Of a stretch of 64,000 bases of DNA, positions 1-12,338 are shown in pieces. The stretch spans positions 51,561,279 through 51,625,278 of the forward strand of contig OY829329.1 of assembly GCA_963691655.1 (NCBI GenBank), written 5' to 3'. The first letter of the stretch is position 1; each line of letters opens with the position of its first letter. Under the pieces are notes generated by a model. It had not been told where the DNA came from. It searched no databases and was given only the letters and a program-made list of their open reading frames with translations. Both the position numbers and the translations under genes were made by a program. The stretch is from Toxonevra muliebris. Its lineage: Eukaryota; Arthropoda; Insecta; Diptera; Pallopteridae.

Positions 1-249
1 TTCTTCGAGTAATGCCTTCAATTCTTCATCTTCGAACTTTTTCGGGCCGCCTAAACGTTCCCTGTCTTCAACATCAAAATCACTACTTTTGAAACGGGCA
101 TACCACACCTGACACATTCTAACGTCTATAGCACAGTCAGGATAAGCTTCAGTGAGTAAACGATGTGCTTCAGTTGCGTTTTTCTTTAAATGGAAGAAGC
201 AAATTAAAACTTCCCGCAAATGTTGTTTTGTTGGCACGAAATTCGAAAT
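1..249 (-). pseudogene. Mos1-like mariner transposase, N-terminal fragment, cut by window edge
   Basis: An open minus-strand frame runs for 83 codons from 249 to the window edge. Its product reads FVPTKQHLREVL near the start, then a helix-turn-helix region ending in FDVEDRERLGGPKKFEDEEL. This matches the DNA-binding N-terminus of mauritiana-type mariner transposases in order and spacing. Where family members have the initiator methionine (before S-N/S-F-V-P) this copy has ATT at 247-249, so the start codon seems lost; no in-frame stop is seen in the visible part. The catalytic domain lies beyond position 1. Upstream on the minus strand (about 250-430) should be the 5' UTR and terminal repeat, but I could not identify that repeat with confidence. 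Confidence 0.8.
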
Positions 250-545
250 TATTTGACAGATCAATTCTTATAGTATTTTTGGCACTCTTCGAGATAGAAA
301 AGCTGTCAATGTCAAAAAAATGGCGCGTATGATAGATATGAAGTTAGTCACAATTATGAGTTTATACATTCATACTCCAGTTCATTCTCATACAAAAGCG
401 TTCATCCTGGAACCGGTCTTAAAATTAAAGAACCAGTTTCTTGGTAGGTTCCAGAACCGGTTCCATTTCCCGTAGGCTAGTGATAGGTTATGTATAAAAT
501 AATTTCAAGAAACTATATGAGGTGAATATTGCCGCCTATCCTTAT

Positions 546-720
546 GTGGCTGTTTTTACAAGCGCAAGCATGAACGCCTGTTAAAAGAGAGATGTAGAAA
601 AAATAGGTAGTTAGAAAAAGACAGGCGAGTTTCTATCTCTTTCCTACTGCCTATTTTTTCTACCTCTCTCTCTCTCTCTTTCAGACAGGAGCTCATGCTT
701 GCGTCCGTGTGAACAGCCAC
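546..720. mobile_element. Foldback/MITE-like hairpin element
   Basis: The outer sequences GTGGCTGT (546) and ACAGCCAC (ending 720) begin two imperfect inverted arms of about 75 bp each. Both arms carry matching blocks: GCAAGCATGA, a CCTGT block, a GAGAG-rich stretch and GTAGAAAAAATAGG. The right arm has an expanded (CT)n tract at about 665-680 where the left has only GAGAGAT. The middle is about 20 bp. There is no coding capacity and no clear target-site duplication, so the class is unknown. A non-autonomous foldback transposon is the simplest reading. Confidence 0.6.
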
Positions 721-2762
721 TTTTAACACATTCTTAAATCCATGTTAAAATTGGAGCATATTGTGGACTTTTGGTAACAATGACATTTTGCATTTAAAGA
801 AGGGATGTTAAGTCGAAATCGAGAAACAGCAATATATGAAAAAAAATTGGTCTCATGCTATAGTAAAAAAAAAAAATTGTATTTATGTGAATTTTTAGAG
901 TTCAGTGATAAAAGAGGTTTGCTTTTTAATATTTTCAGCTGCCTAAAACATTTGAAAGCCTTAGATATTTGTAGTAAAAAATTTGTTCATGAAATTTAAC
1001 CAAAAATTTTTTTTAAGTTTGAAATAATGAATATATTATTTCGGTTCGGTCCTAAGAACTAGTGGTAAATATTTTGATTAAAAGTATTTTTTTTTTTTTG
1101 TATACAGAAACAGCATATTGCGTTTGGAGACAATTTCCTCTTCCCTACCCTGTTATACCATTTCTGATGTCAACAATGCTACAAACTCTTCAAGTTTGCC
1201 AGGTTTTCAATCAAAAGTTGCATGAACAGTAATGAATTTTCTTCAAACTTCTTGAAAACCAAACAACGCTTTTTAAATTTAAAAATAACTTTCACTTACT
1301 TGAAATCAATTTGTATTATCGTAAATCTTAATTTACATTCACCTGAATATAAGCATACAAAATAACACTTCTCGTAATTTGTCACCACAGGTGGCAGCAC
1401 CACACAATAGCATTTAACGGTATAGAAATCAGTGTTACCTACAAGCTTAAACTAATACCGCTAATACTACGCGATTGCTATATACACTACACAATCCTAC
1501 TTCATCACAATTCACAGACAAACACAGCAGGAGTAAAACTTGAAGCATGAAAGTAAGGGAGGTGGAAAAAAAACGTGCCTAAGAAATATTTTCAAGGATT
1601 TCTTTTTAAAGTAATATCTACACGATTTTTCTTTGCATTTTCATTTCAATTCGTGTACACAATTTTCTATACGTACCAGATTTTCATTGGTATTTGCTGT
1701 TTTTATAGCCATTTCAATTTGTTTTTCTTTTTGTTTGTTTATTTTATTTGTATGCATGTATTATTTACACATTTTCACCACACGTTTTCGCACTTATGTC
1801 GTTTATCGGGCCAAATAAATGTTTAGAACTCCCAAGTGTCTGAGGAGTAAGGAGGAGAGAATGACACTTTAGGAATTCGCTAAGGGATATTTTTGCATTT
1901 AGCAATTTTTTTATTTTACAACACTTATACTTTTCCTTTCTCTGTTTCTCAATAAAAATGTACAGATTGCATTGGCATCACCGTTAACTCGCTTGTTTAC
2001 AACCGCTCACCCGTTCTTTAAAATTTTGCAACACATTTCAATTAGCTTAATGCATGTTTTAACCATTTGGTTGATTACAATGCTTATGCCTTATACTAGA
2101 GGACAATGTCCTTTTTAGTGGACAATACAGTTTACCATATAGATGTGTGTGAATGTTAGCAAGTCCAGTGTAGCCTATTTATTTTATAATTTTAAATGTT
2201 TTTCTGTTTGTATGTGTTTTATTTTTTCCCCATTTGAAAAATTGCAATTTCATTAAGGAAAGTATCATTTTGGCACATTTTTACGTTTTTTGTTAAATTT
2301 TTTTTCTTTATCTTGAAGCATTCTTCAACATCTTCTCAATTGCACTTAAATTGGGTCTTTTTATAAAACGATTGCTATCGTCTCTGATTCTTTTACTGTA
2401 AAAGCAGCGCTGCCATTTCAATAGCAATTTTTGTATACATAGCTACTCGTATGTTGCAGTACCTAGTAGTTACAGAAAGGAAAAATGTTTGGTGCTTTTA
2501 AGAAAATTATGTAATTGTAGTAGCACAAATTGACAACAAGATGTTTTAATAAGTGCTTGTTGAGATTTTTATATCAATAGATAGAAAGTAAGTGCTACCA
2601 AGTTGAGAATGCATTGATATTTTCGTAAAGAAACTTTATGCTTTAGCACTCATATAATAAAAAGTCATGCCTGTTATGCATTGCTGTCTTTTTGCTAAAC
2701 GATACAATTGTTTGAATTCTTTATATAACTATGCGACAAAATTTTTCGCAGAAAATTAAGTC
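721..2762. other. AT-rich intergenic DNA, no gene seen
   Basis: Low-complexity T-rich and A-rich sequence. Short open frames at 805-999 and 1575-1826 are composition artefacts (Lys/Phe-rich, no recognisable domain). I see no RNA gene, promoter or repeat with supportable ends. Confidence 0.5.
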
Positions 2763-2767
2763 TACCA

Positions 2768-2919
2768 TATAACTGTAGTTCGTTTCAAAAGAGTTGATTT
2801 CTACAAAGCTTTGCTTTCAATTGACCAATCGCAATCGTTCGAGTCTGATAAGTGAGAATAAAAAACTCTCAATATGCGCTGCGGTAGTATCAGCACTTTT
2901 GAAACGAACCATACTGTCA
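2768..2919. mobile_element. Short MITE with ~27-bp terminal inverted repeats
   Basis: The left end ACTGTAGTTCGTTTCAAAAG and the reverse complement of the right end, ACAGTATGGTTCGTTTCAAA, share a long core (GTTCGTTTCAAAAG followed by GTTGAT/GCTGAT). The enclosed 150 bp has no coding frame. TA dinucleotides flank both sides, which would suit a Tc1/mariner-derived MITE, but in AT-rich DNA this is weak support. Confidence 0.6.
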
Positions 2920-3149
2920 TAGTCGCTATTATTTACAGCATAGATTCAAGCACTTTGCGATTACATTGCATATGCTTTTATCAGAACTTAAATATGTATT
3001 CTTCAAAGAGTGAGAGGCAGAGAGAAAGAAAGAAATAATCCAAAAATGTTGGGCGTTCCAGAGAGGACTTTGAAAGTTCAAAACTTTCGGGATTATTGTA
3101 ATGAAATATATTAAACTTAACATGGATTTATTTAGATATATAGATACCA

Positions 3150-3800
3150 ATACTTGCCCTTGATTGATTGAGTGCCTGAGGATATGCTCCTTCGTCTCAT
3201 TTTCTTTCCTGCAGAAGCAACAGTTACTCTTCTGCGTTGTGCCTAAATTTGTATGTGTTCTCCCATTTTGGTATGCCTTGAACGGAAATCTGTAATTATT
3301 CTGAGATTGTTTTTTACTTAACTTAAGGCATTCGGCTGCTCTCTGCCTAAGCTTAGAGATTTGAATCCAGTAGGATGATCTACCGTCTCTTTCAATTTTA
3401 TTTAGTTTCCTTTAATGGTATCATCCTCTATACTCAGAAAGGGTTTTGGGCCAATGTAATTCTTGATCACCTTCCTTGCTAAGTAGTCGACTATTTCTTT
3501 CCCATGTATTTTGTTAAGCTCTTATTTATCTTACCTAATTTATTCAGTAGTTTTTAACATTTACTATCTTTGAGGATGTCCAGTGCTCTGGGTTTTATTT
3601 AAGACAAACATGAAATTTTTTTAGATGCGCTATCATCGAATCTACTTTTTAAAAAAAATTGGACTAAATGGTTGTAAGCTTCAGAATAAACCTATATGTC
3701 TTTGAGTTCAACTGTTGTAGATTTCAAAGTGCAATCAAACTGCTTTTGATCTTATTGCTTCTGGGCCTTAATAATCATGGTTTTGCAGTGTCTCTAAGCT
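3150..3800 (-). pseudogene. Decayed non-LTR retrotransposon, RNase H/C-terminal region
   Basis: Read on the minus strand from about 3,620 down to 3,150, broken frames give a run of motifs typical of the end of R1/Jockey/I-type ORF2 proteins. They are an ALDIL segment, then GKEIVDYLARK (compare GNEIADELARK), then YIGPKPFL, and finally a zinc-knuckle-like CCFCRKENETKEHIL. Several stops and indels interrupt the frame, for example a stop after the KGN that follows YIGPKPFL. The last Cys of the knuckle is missing. Sequence further upstream (3,620-3,800) is too decayed to read. Motif order supports a real fossil. The clade cannot be set by eye. Confidence 0.6.
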
Positions 3801-3822
3801 AACTTTGATGACTACCTCTGAT

Positions 3823-4540
3823 CAGTGACGAATTCAGATATGGAGTATGCATATCCACCCAAAAATGGGAATGCCTTTTTAGAAATCTTTCTTGAATTTT
3901 AGTCTGATTTTTTATTGGAATTTTAGCCTGATATGATCTTTGATTTTTGGTGTAAATTTGATTACAGATTTAGTCTGAGTTTTGGTTTGAAATTGTTCTG
4001 ATTTTTAGGTTTATTTTTAGTTTGAATTTCGGTCTGTATTTTTATCTGAAATTGTTCTCTTTTAGATCTGAATTTAAGTTTGAAGTTGCTCAAATTTTTA
4101 TTCTGATTTTTAATCTTGATTTTGGTTTGACATTTAGTTTGAATTTTGTTTCTTTTTGGTCTGAATAGGTTCAAATTTGGCCGGAATTATTTTCTGATTT
4201 TTAGTTTGTGTTTCAATTTGAAATTTATGTCCATTTTGGTCTGATTTATAGCCTGATTTTGATTTTTTTTCTTGGTTTGAGTTATAGTCTGAAACGTTCC
4301 TTAATTTTGGTCTGAATTTAATTGGAATTTAGGTTTCTCTTTAGTCTGATGTTTAGTCTAAATTAAGATCTGAATTTTAGTTTAGGTTTTAGCCAAATTG
4401 AGTTTCTTTTTGGTTTCAGTTTTTGTCTCAATTTCGGTCCGAATTTTTGGGCGAGTTTGGAACATTATTTTAAACTGGTTTTTAATCTGGATTTTAGTCT
4501 AGTTTTTGGTCTTACTGCTGACTGCTGATTGGCTTGTGTG
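3823..4540 (+). repeat. Degenerate TTTGGTCTGAATTTT-type array (copy 1)
   Basis: About 700 bp of imperfect short tandem units around TTTTGGTCTGAATTTTAG, 12-20 bp long and heavily diverged, all in the same orientation. The start at 3,823 (CAGTGACGAATTCAGATATG) resembles the start of the hAT-type element at 36,533 (CAGTAGCGTATTCAAAGCGG), which also holds this array. I found no matching right end or duplication here. The 70-codon minus-strand frame 3,962-4,174 is an artefact of the repeat. Confidence 0.65.
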
Positions 4541-6249
4541 AGTTTCCAGTTGTCCTCTTCCTTTTTTTCAATCAGCCAAATTTATACATGTTTAAAATTT
4601 AATAAAAAATTTATTTTCTTCCCCTTTTTATTTGCTTACTTTGAAATTATATCTAGGGTAATCAATAAAACAATATAACAAAAAAAAAAGAAAGAAAATA
4701 AGTGAATTTCAGAAATACGTACGCATTTTTTCTCAAGTTCTTCGTTTGAAATGTAATGCCATTTCTAACCAAAAGAAAATAAACAATAAATGCGCGAAAA
4801 CTTTTTTTAAGGAAGAATAAAAAAGAATTCAATTAAATGTAATCGAATATTTGAAGCACGAGTTAATAAGATAACACGCTTATTCTTTGTTTATTTATTT
4901 CGAGGGTGTGCAATTGAAGCGTTAAGTAAAATTCCCAATAAAAATTTAATAACCAAAAAAATAATTTGAATATATTTTTATATACTGTACTAGAAATTTA
5001 AATTTTCTTAGAGTTTTCTTTTTATTTACATATACATCCTCACAAATATTACAAAGTATTGACATAGACACATTCACTTTCTTTTCAGCCACTGACCAGA
5101 CACACAGACAAGGCATATAGAAAACAAGCCAAACCATGTCACTGCATACTAAAATGCTCCAAAATCATAAAATAAGAAAAGCCTTTATAAGGAAATGAAG
5201 AAAATCCACTTGAAAAGTTTTGATACACAAATTTTTCAGCATCACGTTTCCACAAAATCCTTTTAATGTGGCGCGACAGTTTTGAAGTAGATTTTTTCCA
5301 TCAAACACTCGTAAGTTCAAAGACAATAGCAAAATTGGTGTTAATGTGATACTATGTCGGGCAATATACATAGTAAACACTTACAAGAAATAATTTTAAG
5401 AAACTACAACTTATTTTTGAAGGTTAAATTTAATAAAAATTAAGAAAATTCTAGAAATGGATTTAGATTGAATAATTCCGCTAGATAACAAAGGAAAAAT
5501 GAAATCGCTGCATACATTTAAATTAAATTAAATTTTTAAGATATGAATAATAAAAAACTTTTCAATTACTTTCAGACTCAATTAACTTTTGAATCTTTTT
5601 TATACTTACGAAAGTGGAACATCAACAAAATGTTTAAGAAAAAAAAAACCATTGTCAACAAAAGCCAGTCAACAATTTCTTCAATTCATGTAGTTGTTTA
5701 TGAAACCAGTGAGTGAAGAAAAAAATATATATGTATAAAGAAATTCAATTAACATCAAGTGCTGCTATAGAACAAAACACAGAAGAACACAGTAAAGCAC
5801 AGTAAAAGTTTTCATGGTGTGTTCACACCTCATCAACATCATCATCAACATTGAAATGGAAATGGAAGCACCATCAGTAGCAGAGAGCTGCCTCAGAAGC
5901 AGCAGCAACACTAGAACTTCAGCTTCACTCTACGTTATGATGGTCGGCCACAATTTAACCCTCTGCAGCAAATAATAGCAGTAGCACAAGCATCCACCTT
6001 CCCTTTTGTAAATAAATGTGTATAATTTTGTTGTTTAGTATCGTAGTTTACCCTGCAGTATTTGCCGCTGTAGAATTCAGACCCTTTAAGTTTTATGAGA
6101 GCATTATTAACCTGTCATTTTGGGTGAATGTGTTTTTATGTGTGGCTAGAGTGAAGAGATTTAACCGTAGCAAATGTTTAGCATAGATAGTAAATATGCG
6201 CTTTGACTTTTGTAATAAAATAAATTGTGTAACACTGTGTAATAGAATT
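4541..6249. other. AT-rich intergenic DNA; CAG/CAT-rich patch at about 5,760-6,000
   Basis: There is no supportable gene. At about 5,760-6,000 the composition changes to CA-, CAG- and CAT-rich sequence (ACAGAAGAACACAG, CATCAACATCATCATC, AGCAGCAGCAACACT). This looks like a fly 5' UTR or enhancer-type stretch, similar in style to the sequence just before the VGlut start codon. It could be a distal non-coding exon, but no splice-site evidence ties it to a gene. Confidence 0.35.
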
Positions 6250-6490
6250 GTATTTGATTTTTGCTCGATTTTAAGAGATATGATTCCAGATTGATTGGCA
6301 AGTTATCACATCGAATACGGTCGTTTAGATGTAATAAATTAGGAGTATATGGCATTGAAGAAGAACATTTTTTAAGTGGATGCTCGGCTCTAGCAAAATC
6401 TTGATCCGAAACCTTTAGAAAACTATTTATCGATGGAATAGGAGAGGCCTCTAACGTCAAAGTCAATATTTTGATGAGGTTTTATCAACC
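6250..6490 (+). pseudogene. Decayed non-LTR retrotransposon, ORF2 C-terminal tail
   Basis: Plus-strand reading gives LIGKLSHRIRSFRCNKLG, then GIEEEHFLSGCSALAKS, a stop, then SETFRKLFIDGIGEASNV and ILMRFYQ. This is the layout of the C-terminus of Jockey/I/R1-like ORF2 proteins: Cys-rich knuckle, E-E-x-E-H-F-L-x-x-C-x-A-L-A, then a closing L-x-R-F motif. One in-frame TGA interrupts it. The minus-strand 101-codon frame over the same bases (6,161-6,466) is treated as its shadow. The fragment is on the opposite strand to the one at 3,150-3,800. Confidence 0.55.
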
Positions 6491-6829
6491 CATATTAAAA
6501 CAGTGGATTACTTAAGTATAACTAATCGAAGGAAGTAGATATAGTCAGAAAGAGCTAGATACAGTCCAGCCAGTGACAGTTAAATTTAAAAAAAATTAAA
6601 AAGATGTGAAGAATAGATATGCCTTGGAAGTCTACTGCACATTTGCCCTAAGATATCTTTCTCCATTGCTAGACTTTTCATTACAGGGCTGAAAAGATTA
6701 AATGGCAACGATTGATGCAGAGAATTATGATTTTAAAATAAAAATAACTGTGAGAGTATCGAAAAAATAACGGTTCATTTTTTCAAAAGGATTTGATATT
6801 TAAACCGCTACGAAGTCAATTCAAGGCAA

Positions 6830-6965
6830 TTTAGAGACAGCTTGAGTCAGTCACAGCACTCAGAGACAGCTTGACAAGAAACATAGAAGCTGATAGAATC
6901 AGACAGAGTCATCTTGAGATTGTCAGAGGTAGCCAGAGGCCGATTGAGCCAATCGGAGACAATAA
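6830..6965. repeat. Degenerate CAGAGACAGCTTGA-type short repeats
   Basis: Imperfect repetitions of CAGCTTGAGTCAGTCACAGC, CAGAGACAGCTTGACAAG and related GA/CAG-rich words. This is probably a decayed simple-sequence tract. Confidence 0.3.
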
Positions 6966-7871
6966 AATGGAGCCTGTAGTTGTCTGGGGTAATTATATTA
7001 CAAAAAAATAACTAACTAGATTCAATCTTTGAAAATTGGTTGTCTACTTTAAATAACACAGTCCAACAGCATTTTTGCAACAGAATGGTTACCCTATAAT
7101 CCTGAAAGGGAATTTTGTATAGACCATTTTTGTAAAACAAATTTATAGTCCAGCACGTCTCAGTTTTTTTTTTTACAGTAGGTCAAAGTTTTCTTATTTT
7201 GCTCGAATGAAGCTGAATACTAAGTGCAAAAAGTGTTATAAATTGATGTCTGAGGAAAATCTTATTGGCAAAGTTGTACAGTAGAATTTTACAAGGGTCA
7301 TTTCTGTAGAATATTTTAACCCTTTAGTTCCTCTTTTTAAGAGACAATTTGACCCCTTTTTTATGAAAACCTGAAAAGTCCACATTAAAGAGACTAAAAT
7401 ATTTCACAAAAATATTTTCCAGAAAATTTCACTAGGGGTCACCGAAGACATAAAAGCCATATATATAACGGTTTGTCAGAGACAGTCAATGGCAGTTAAA
7501 TTTGAAAAAGTTAGTTAGTAGATGGGTTTTGAAGAAGAAATGTACATTGAGAGTTTTTACAGTTTGACTCAAAGATCTTCTTCTGCATTTCAATGAATAG
7601 CTGAATGGAGTCGACAGGGAGGGACCATCGAATCATTTATTATATTTATAAAAAATCGTTGATTTAAAGTTGGAATACAGTTCCTCATGTGAAAAAACGG
7701 CAATTTTTAGTATTTTTTTTTTTAAGTTATTTTAAAACATATTAAAGTCGTGATTTTTGTAAGGTATATACAGAGACTATTTATGCCGGACTTAGATTGT
7801 TTCGATAGAAGTACGATTTTTGAATGGAACAATACTTAACTTGATACTTAATTTATATTTTTTATCACAGA

Positions 7872-8147
7872 TCAGAGGTCTTCATTCGTAAGTAGATGCT
7901 CATTGCTACTAAACTGCTCCATGGGCTGTTTTGTTGAGCTTTGCTCTTCCAGTGTGTTTCCCTTTTCAGAGTCCTTCCCCGATTCCATTCTCTCACAAAC
8001 AACTGAGAGCTTCTCCACGAAGAATGTGGATGTATTTTTCCTGTATAGCTCGTTATTTCTTCACTTGAAAGGTAATAAAACTTGCCATTTCTTCAGAAGC
8101 CCAAACTTTCGAGCTTCACTTAGTATTCTCAGGTCATTTAACAACCA
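7872..8147 (-). pseudogene. Unrecognised 91-codon frame with one TGA, minus strand
   Basis: The minus strand reads continuously from TGG (8,147) to TGA (7,872) with a single in-frame TGA 27 codons in. The product begins WLLNDLRILSEARKFGLL and goes on through FFVEKLSVVCERMESGKDSEK to a hydrophilic Ser/Glu/Gln-rich tail ending NEHLLTNEDL. Composition (Glu, Ser, Gln, Lys) is unlike the Phe/Ile/Lys artefacts typical of this DNA. From the internal ATG the last stretch is a 39-codon open frame. I do not recognise the family. It may be a fragment of a decayed gene or of a transposon protein. Confidence 0.25.
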
Positions 8148-8149
8148 TT

Positions 8150-11100
8150 AAAATTCAATACTAAATGACCTCAGAAAGCATCGCAATCACTAGTTATGAC
8201 TAATTTCTATAAAGTTAAGTGACCTCACTTGCCATTTTATATCTACCATGGGTATGCTCTGGGGAACACCCACTGCTGTTCTTTATATATAACCTTATAA
8301 AAAATTATTCGTTTTAGCAAATTTGTAATTCCAAACGAACCCTGAGCTTGAGAAGAAGAGCAAATATGTATGTATATTTTGCACTCATATTGTAGATAAG
8401 CTAATAACTTCCAGGCATATAATTTTTCGATCAAAAGATCAGCAAATAATCAGATAAAAAACTGTACACGTGCGGCCTTCGAAGCACCCCAAGACTAATG
8501 CAATGGAAAGGAAAAACGTGAAGTATGAATCAAAGTGCGGCAGCAGGACAAAATTTGTTTACTTAAAAACAACTTTAAACATTTCAATAGTAAAAAGAGG
8601 GGGAAGAAATAAGGTTGGTAGAAGGAGAATAGTCTATTTAAATCTGTTGTTATTTAAACTGGTTGTTTATTTATTTAGCTGGAAGCTTACAGTACGGCAA
8701 TTCTACAATACTCGTGTATATTGAAATGTATCTATTAAGTATCATATAAAATTCCATAGAGGCGTCAACTTGGGTGTTTACTTCATACTCATTTCATGTT
8801 TAGTGTTTTCATTTTTTCATTGTGTGGTTTGCGCGTTACTTGTAATTAAACATTTTGAAAATTTTCAATTTTGTTTTTCAGTTTGTTTGTTAAGTTTCCC
8901 AAAAAAAATTCCTTCATGCTGGATATTTTCGGAGGGCAAATGTTAAAAGATACATGTATAAATCATTGCTACTACCCCGAGTTTGTTGACATATGCAAAT
9001 TTTTTTTCTGTTTGAGTTTTCAACAGTTTATCATTGCTTACTTTTATGTCTGAGCACTTTATTACATTGTCTACTTAATGGATATTTCGATATTTTGCTT
9101 TTTCAGTTTTTTTTTTTTGTATTTTAAATATGTGAACTTATGCAAATTTTTTTTTTTTTGTGTTTAATTGTTTATTTTAGACAATTTTGAAATGATTTGT
9201 TTTTGAACTAATAATACAGTGCAACAAATTTTCGAAATTTTAAAATTTTTGTATCTGGCTAAAGTTTTGTAATATTCAAATGTCAAAGTTTGGCACTTTT
9301 TTTTAGGGTAAGTATGTTTTCACTCTAATCTATAAAATTTTCGGTTAAATTTTTTTCTACTGTAGAGCTCAAAATAAATCGGTCAGATTTAATTTCTTAG
9401 TATCTCGGGATCTCAGTTCATCAAAAATCTTATAAATTAGTGGATCAATGTGACTGTATATCTAAACCACACATGGTCGGCAATTCTTATAAGGATTTCT
9501 AACCATGGGAACATTGAGGTCAATGAGATGATTTAAGAAATAGTTAGACTTTTATATACTCAGTTCATTTGACCAGTTGTTCGTCGGTTTCGGATGTTAA
9601 TATATGAAAAACATATATAAAATGTTTTCTTTTTCAAATAAACTTGGGTCTCAGGATATAACAAAGCTTTAAATCAATTCGTTCTAGCCTTATTTTACTA
9701 AAGACGAGCAAAACTGTGATTTTCAACGCATTTGATCAAAACTGTCTCTTTATGCCATATTAAATGTAAACATTACTAAAGTATTCCTTGATAATCCAAC
9801 AAAAAGTAGCATTAAAGGTCTTACTACCTAAACATTTCCAAAATCAATTTATTTTTTAACTTTTTTTATATGCAAATAAAAAAGGTATAATTTTAAAAAT
9901 TTGTAGACATGTTTATTAATGTTTAAAAAATTTAAATAAATTTTACAGAGCCGTTTTTGAGCAACAAAAAAAATAAAAAAAAAAGCGCCAAAGATCGGTA
10001 ATTGACATGATATCAGTTGACTGGATGATTTGAAAAAAGAAGACATATTATTTTGTATTGAAGTTGCTATCGTTTTTCGTAATTTTTTACTTTTGAGGAT
10101 AGAAAATCGCATGAAAATCGAGAAATTCGAAGCCGATCTTTTAGATCTTAGTTTGGACCATATGCTAGATCAGAGTAATCGGTTGAATGGATTTTTTTTT
10201 AAATCGTTTCCACCACCAATTTTTGGCGGTATTTTTCAAAAAAATAGACGGTCCTGTAAAAAATACAAAACCAAATTTTTTATATTTTTGAATACTAATA
10301 AATATGTCTACCCAATTTTAAAATGATATCTGATTTCTTTAAATATAAAAAAAGGAAAAACGTGTTTTTCTCAAAATTACATTTTTGAAGTCAGTGACCA
10401 CGATTACTCAACAACTACTGAACCGATTATCTTCAAATTTAATATGCTCTTTCAGTACAGAATAATCTAGTGATTTATCGGAAGATTTTTTTTTATGCAA
10501 AACTATTTTTTATATGTACAACTGAAAGACCATTATTTTTTTCACGAAAATCGAACTTTGAACTCTGACAGGCCGCCATTTGGTTTTATATGTATATTTT
10601 TTCAAATCCTTCGATCAATCAATAGATCGTTTTAGGATAAAAGCGAAAAAATTTTGTTATGTATTTTGATACAATAGATTTTTAGAGATAAGCATCGAGA
10701 AACGGACGGTTAAGTTCCAAATGGCAGAAACGCCAATTCTTGGGCGTCTGAAATCAATCAGATTCAAAGAGATGGCACTGAACGTCCAACCAAGACTTTC
10801 GGTATAAGTGTTTCTGTTATGGGATCAACAATACTTCAAAGAAATTTTTTATGTCAGTCTGAATCTTCTGCTTCCCTAATCTTAAATATTTCAGTCGAGA
10901 GCTAAACAGATTTAACGCATTGGTAAGAACCAGAATTAATATTTGGTTCCATGACTTTCAGTCAAGATCTGAATAAATTAAAGAATTTTCTAATAATATT
11001 CTCTGTTGGGATCAGGAATAATCTGGGAATATTTTATGTCCCTTTGAGTATTCTGCGTGAATGACTTTAAACCATTAACAAGCAGCGAGAGCCGAAAAAA

Positions 11101-12220
11101 ATAAAGTTGCAGCTCGGACTCAGCAAGAAAAGCAAGTGAAGTTTCAAAGCCAGATGACATGCTAATGAGTTAAGAAACTTCTTTAGTTTACTGCTGCTTT
11201 GCTAATTTGTAGAACTCCATTCGATAGTTTTAGCGGTTAAAGAATTTTTGAGTACCTCTGAACCTACTTTTATTTCGACAAGGTTCGGAACTCAGGTCTT
11301 GTGCTTAAAATATTGAGTATTCAACTTATATTTGTTTGTGTTGCTCGATCAAAATCAATCGTCTTTATTTAGATTCTGAGTAACTACGTAGGGATTTTCT
11401 TCTGCTTTGATGATTTTCATAACTCAAATTGAGAACTTAAAAAATTTAACTCCTACTTATCGATATTACATATTATCTTCCAAATTTTGTTCCCCATTTG
11501 CCGTTAAATTCGCTCAAACAATGTCAGTCGCTTTCACTGGTAAAAACAGTTGAAACATTGTCACCCTAAGGTCAAAGAGATCAGTTTTAAATACTCAAAG
11601 TTATACATTATATTCGAGTCTACGAACAAAAACAACCTTTGGTTTGTGAACTCATAGAATTCTTTGTGAATCCCTTCAGCATCGATTTAGAGCTGGTTAA
11701 AAAACCTTTTCAGGTTTTTTAGAAAATTCTCAAGGAACTGGAACTACAAGTTACCAATACATTCTCTATATTTCCACAGTTCTAGGAGATATAATTTACA
11801 TGGATATATGGCACGAAGTTGTTCTTAGCCGAATATTGCTCCTTCGTCACAGTAGTTATCTGATGATGATTTTAGAAATTTTTCAAAGAAAGTATCAATC
11901 GTAGAACGTAGGTCCGAAAAACAATCGTTTTGTAATAAAACTCTTACCCTGAATCCAACTGCGATCATTAGTTTTAACTTCAAAGAAGAAAATTGCTTTA
12001 AAAACTCTTCAATCAAATTGAAGCAATAAGGCACCACTAAAAATCAGACCAGACCTCTCATACTTTGCCAATTCATTCAATAAACCAAAAAAAAAAAGTT
12101 TTTTAAAATAAACACTAATAATTTTATTTATTAACTTAACATTTATTGATTTAAAAGCTTAATTACTAATATAACAAATACCACATATATTCATATTTAA
12201 GTAAGATGATATTAAAACTA
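8150..12220. other. AT-rich intergenic DNA, no gene seen
   Basis: Homopolymer-rich sequence with only short composition-driven frames. Stretches such as 10,370-10,700 have the look of old non-coding repeats (CAACTACTGAACCGATT, GACAGGCCGCCATTTGG), but no ends can be defined. Confidence 0.45.
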
Positions 12221-12224
12221 ACGT

Positions 12225-12230
12225 TTTATT
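12225..12230 (-). terminator. Candidate poly(A) signal of small minus-strand gene
   Basis: AATAAA on the minus strand (AATAAAACGT), about 110 nt after the stop of the 65-codon frame. Another AATAAA overlaps that stop codon itself (GAATAAAAC). Confidence 0.3.
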
Positions 12231-12338
12231 GCAAAACACAAAATTTACTTAATTTAAACACTTAACAATGATATTCAATCATGATATGATTAGTTATGAT
12301 ATTCTTAAGATTGTTCTATTTCATATCATATATATGTT

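Noticed and set aside
6161..6466. 101-codon minus frame
   Set aside because: The plus strand of the same bases carries retrotransposon motifs, so the minus frame is a shadow.
7318..7340. TTAACCCTTTAGTTCC, similar to 13,790
   Set aside because: It suggests a TTAA-flanked element end, but no second end could be found for either copy.
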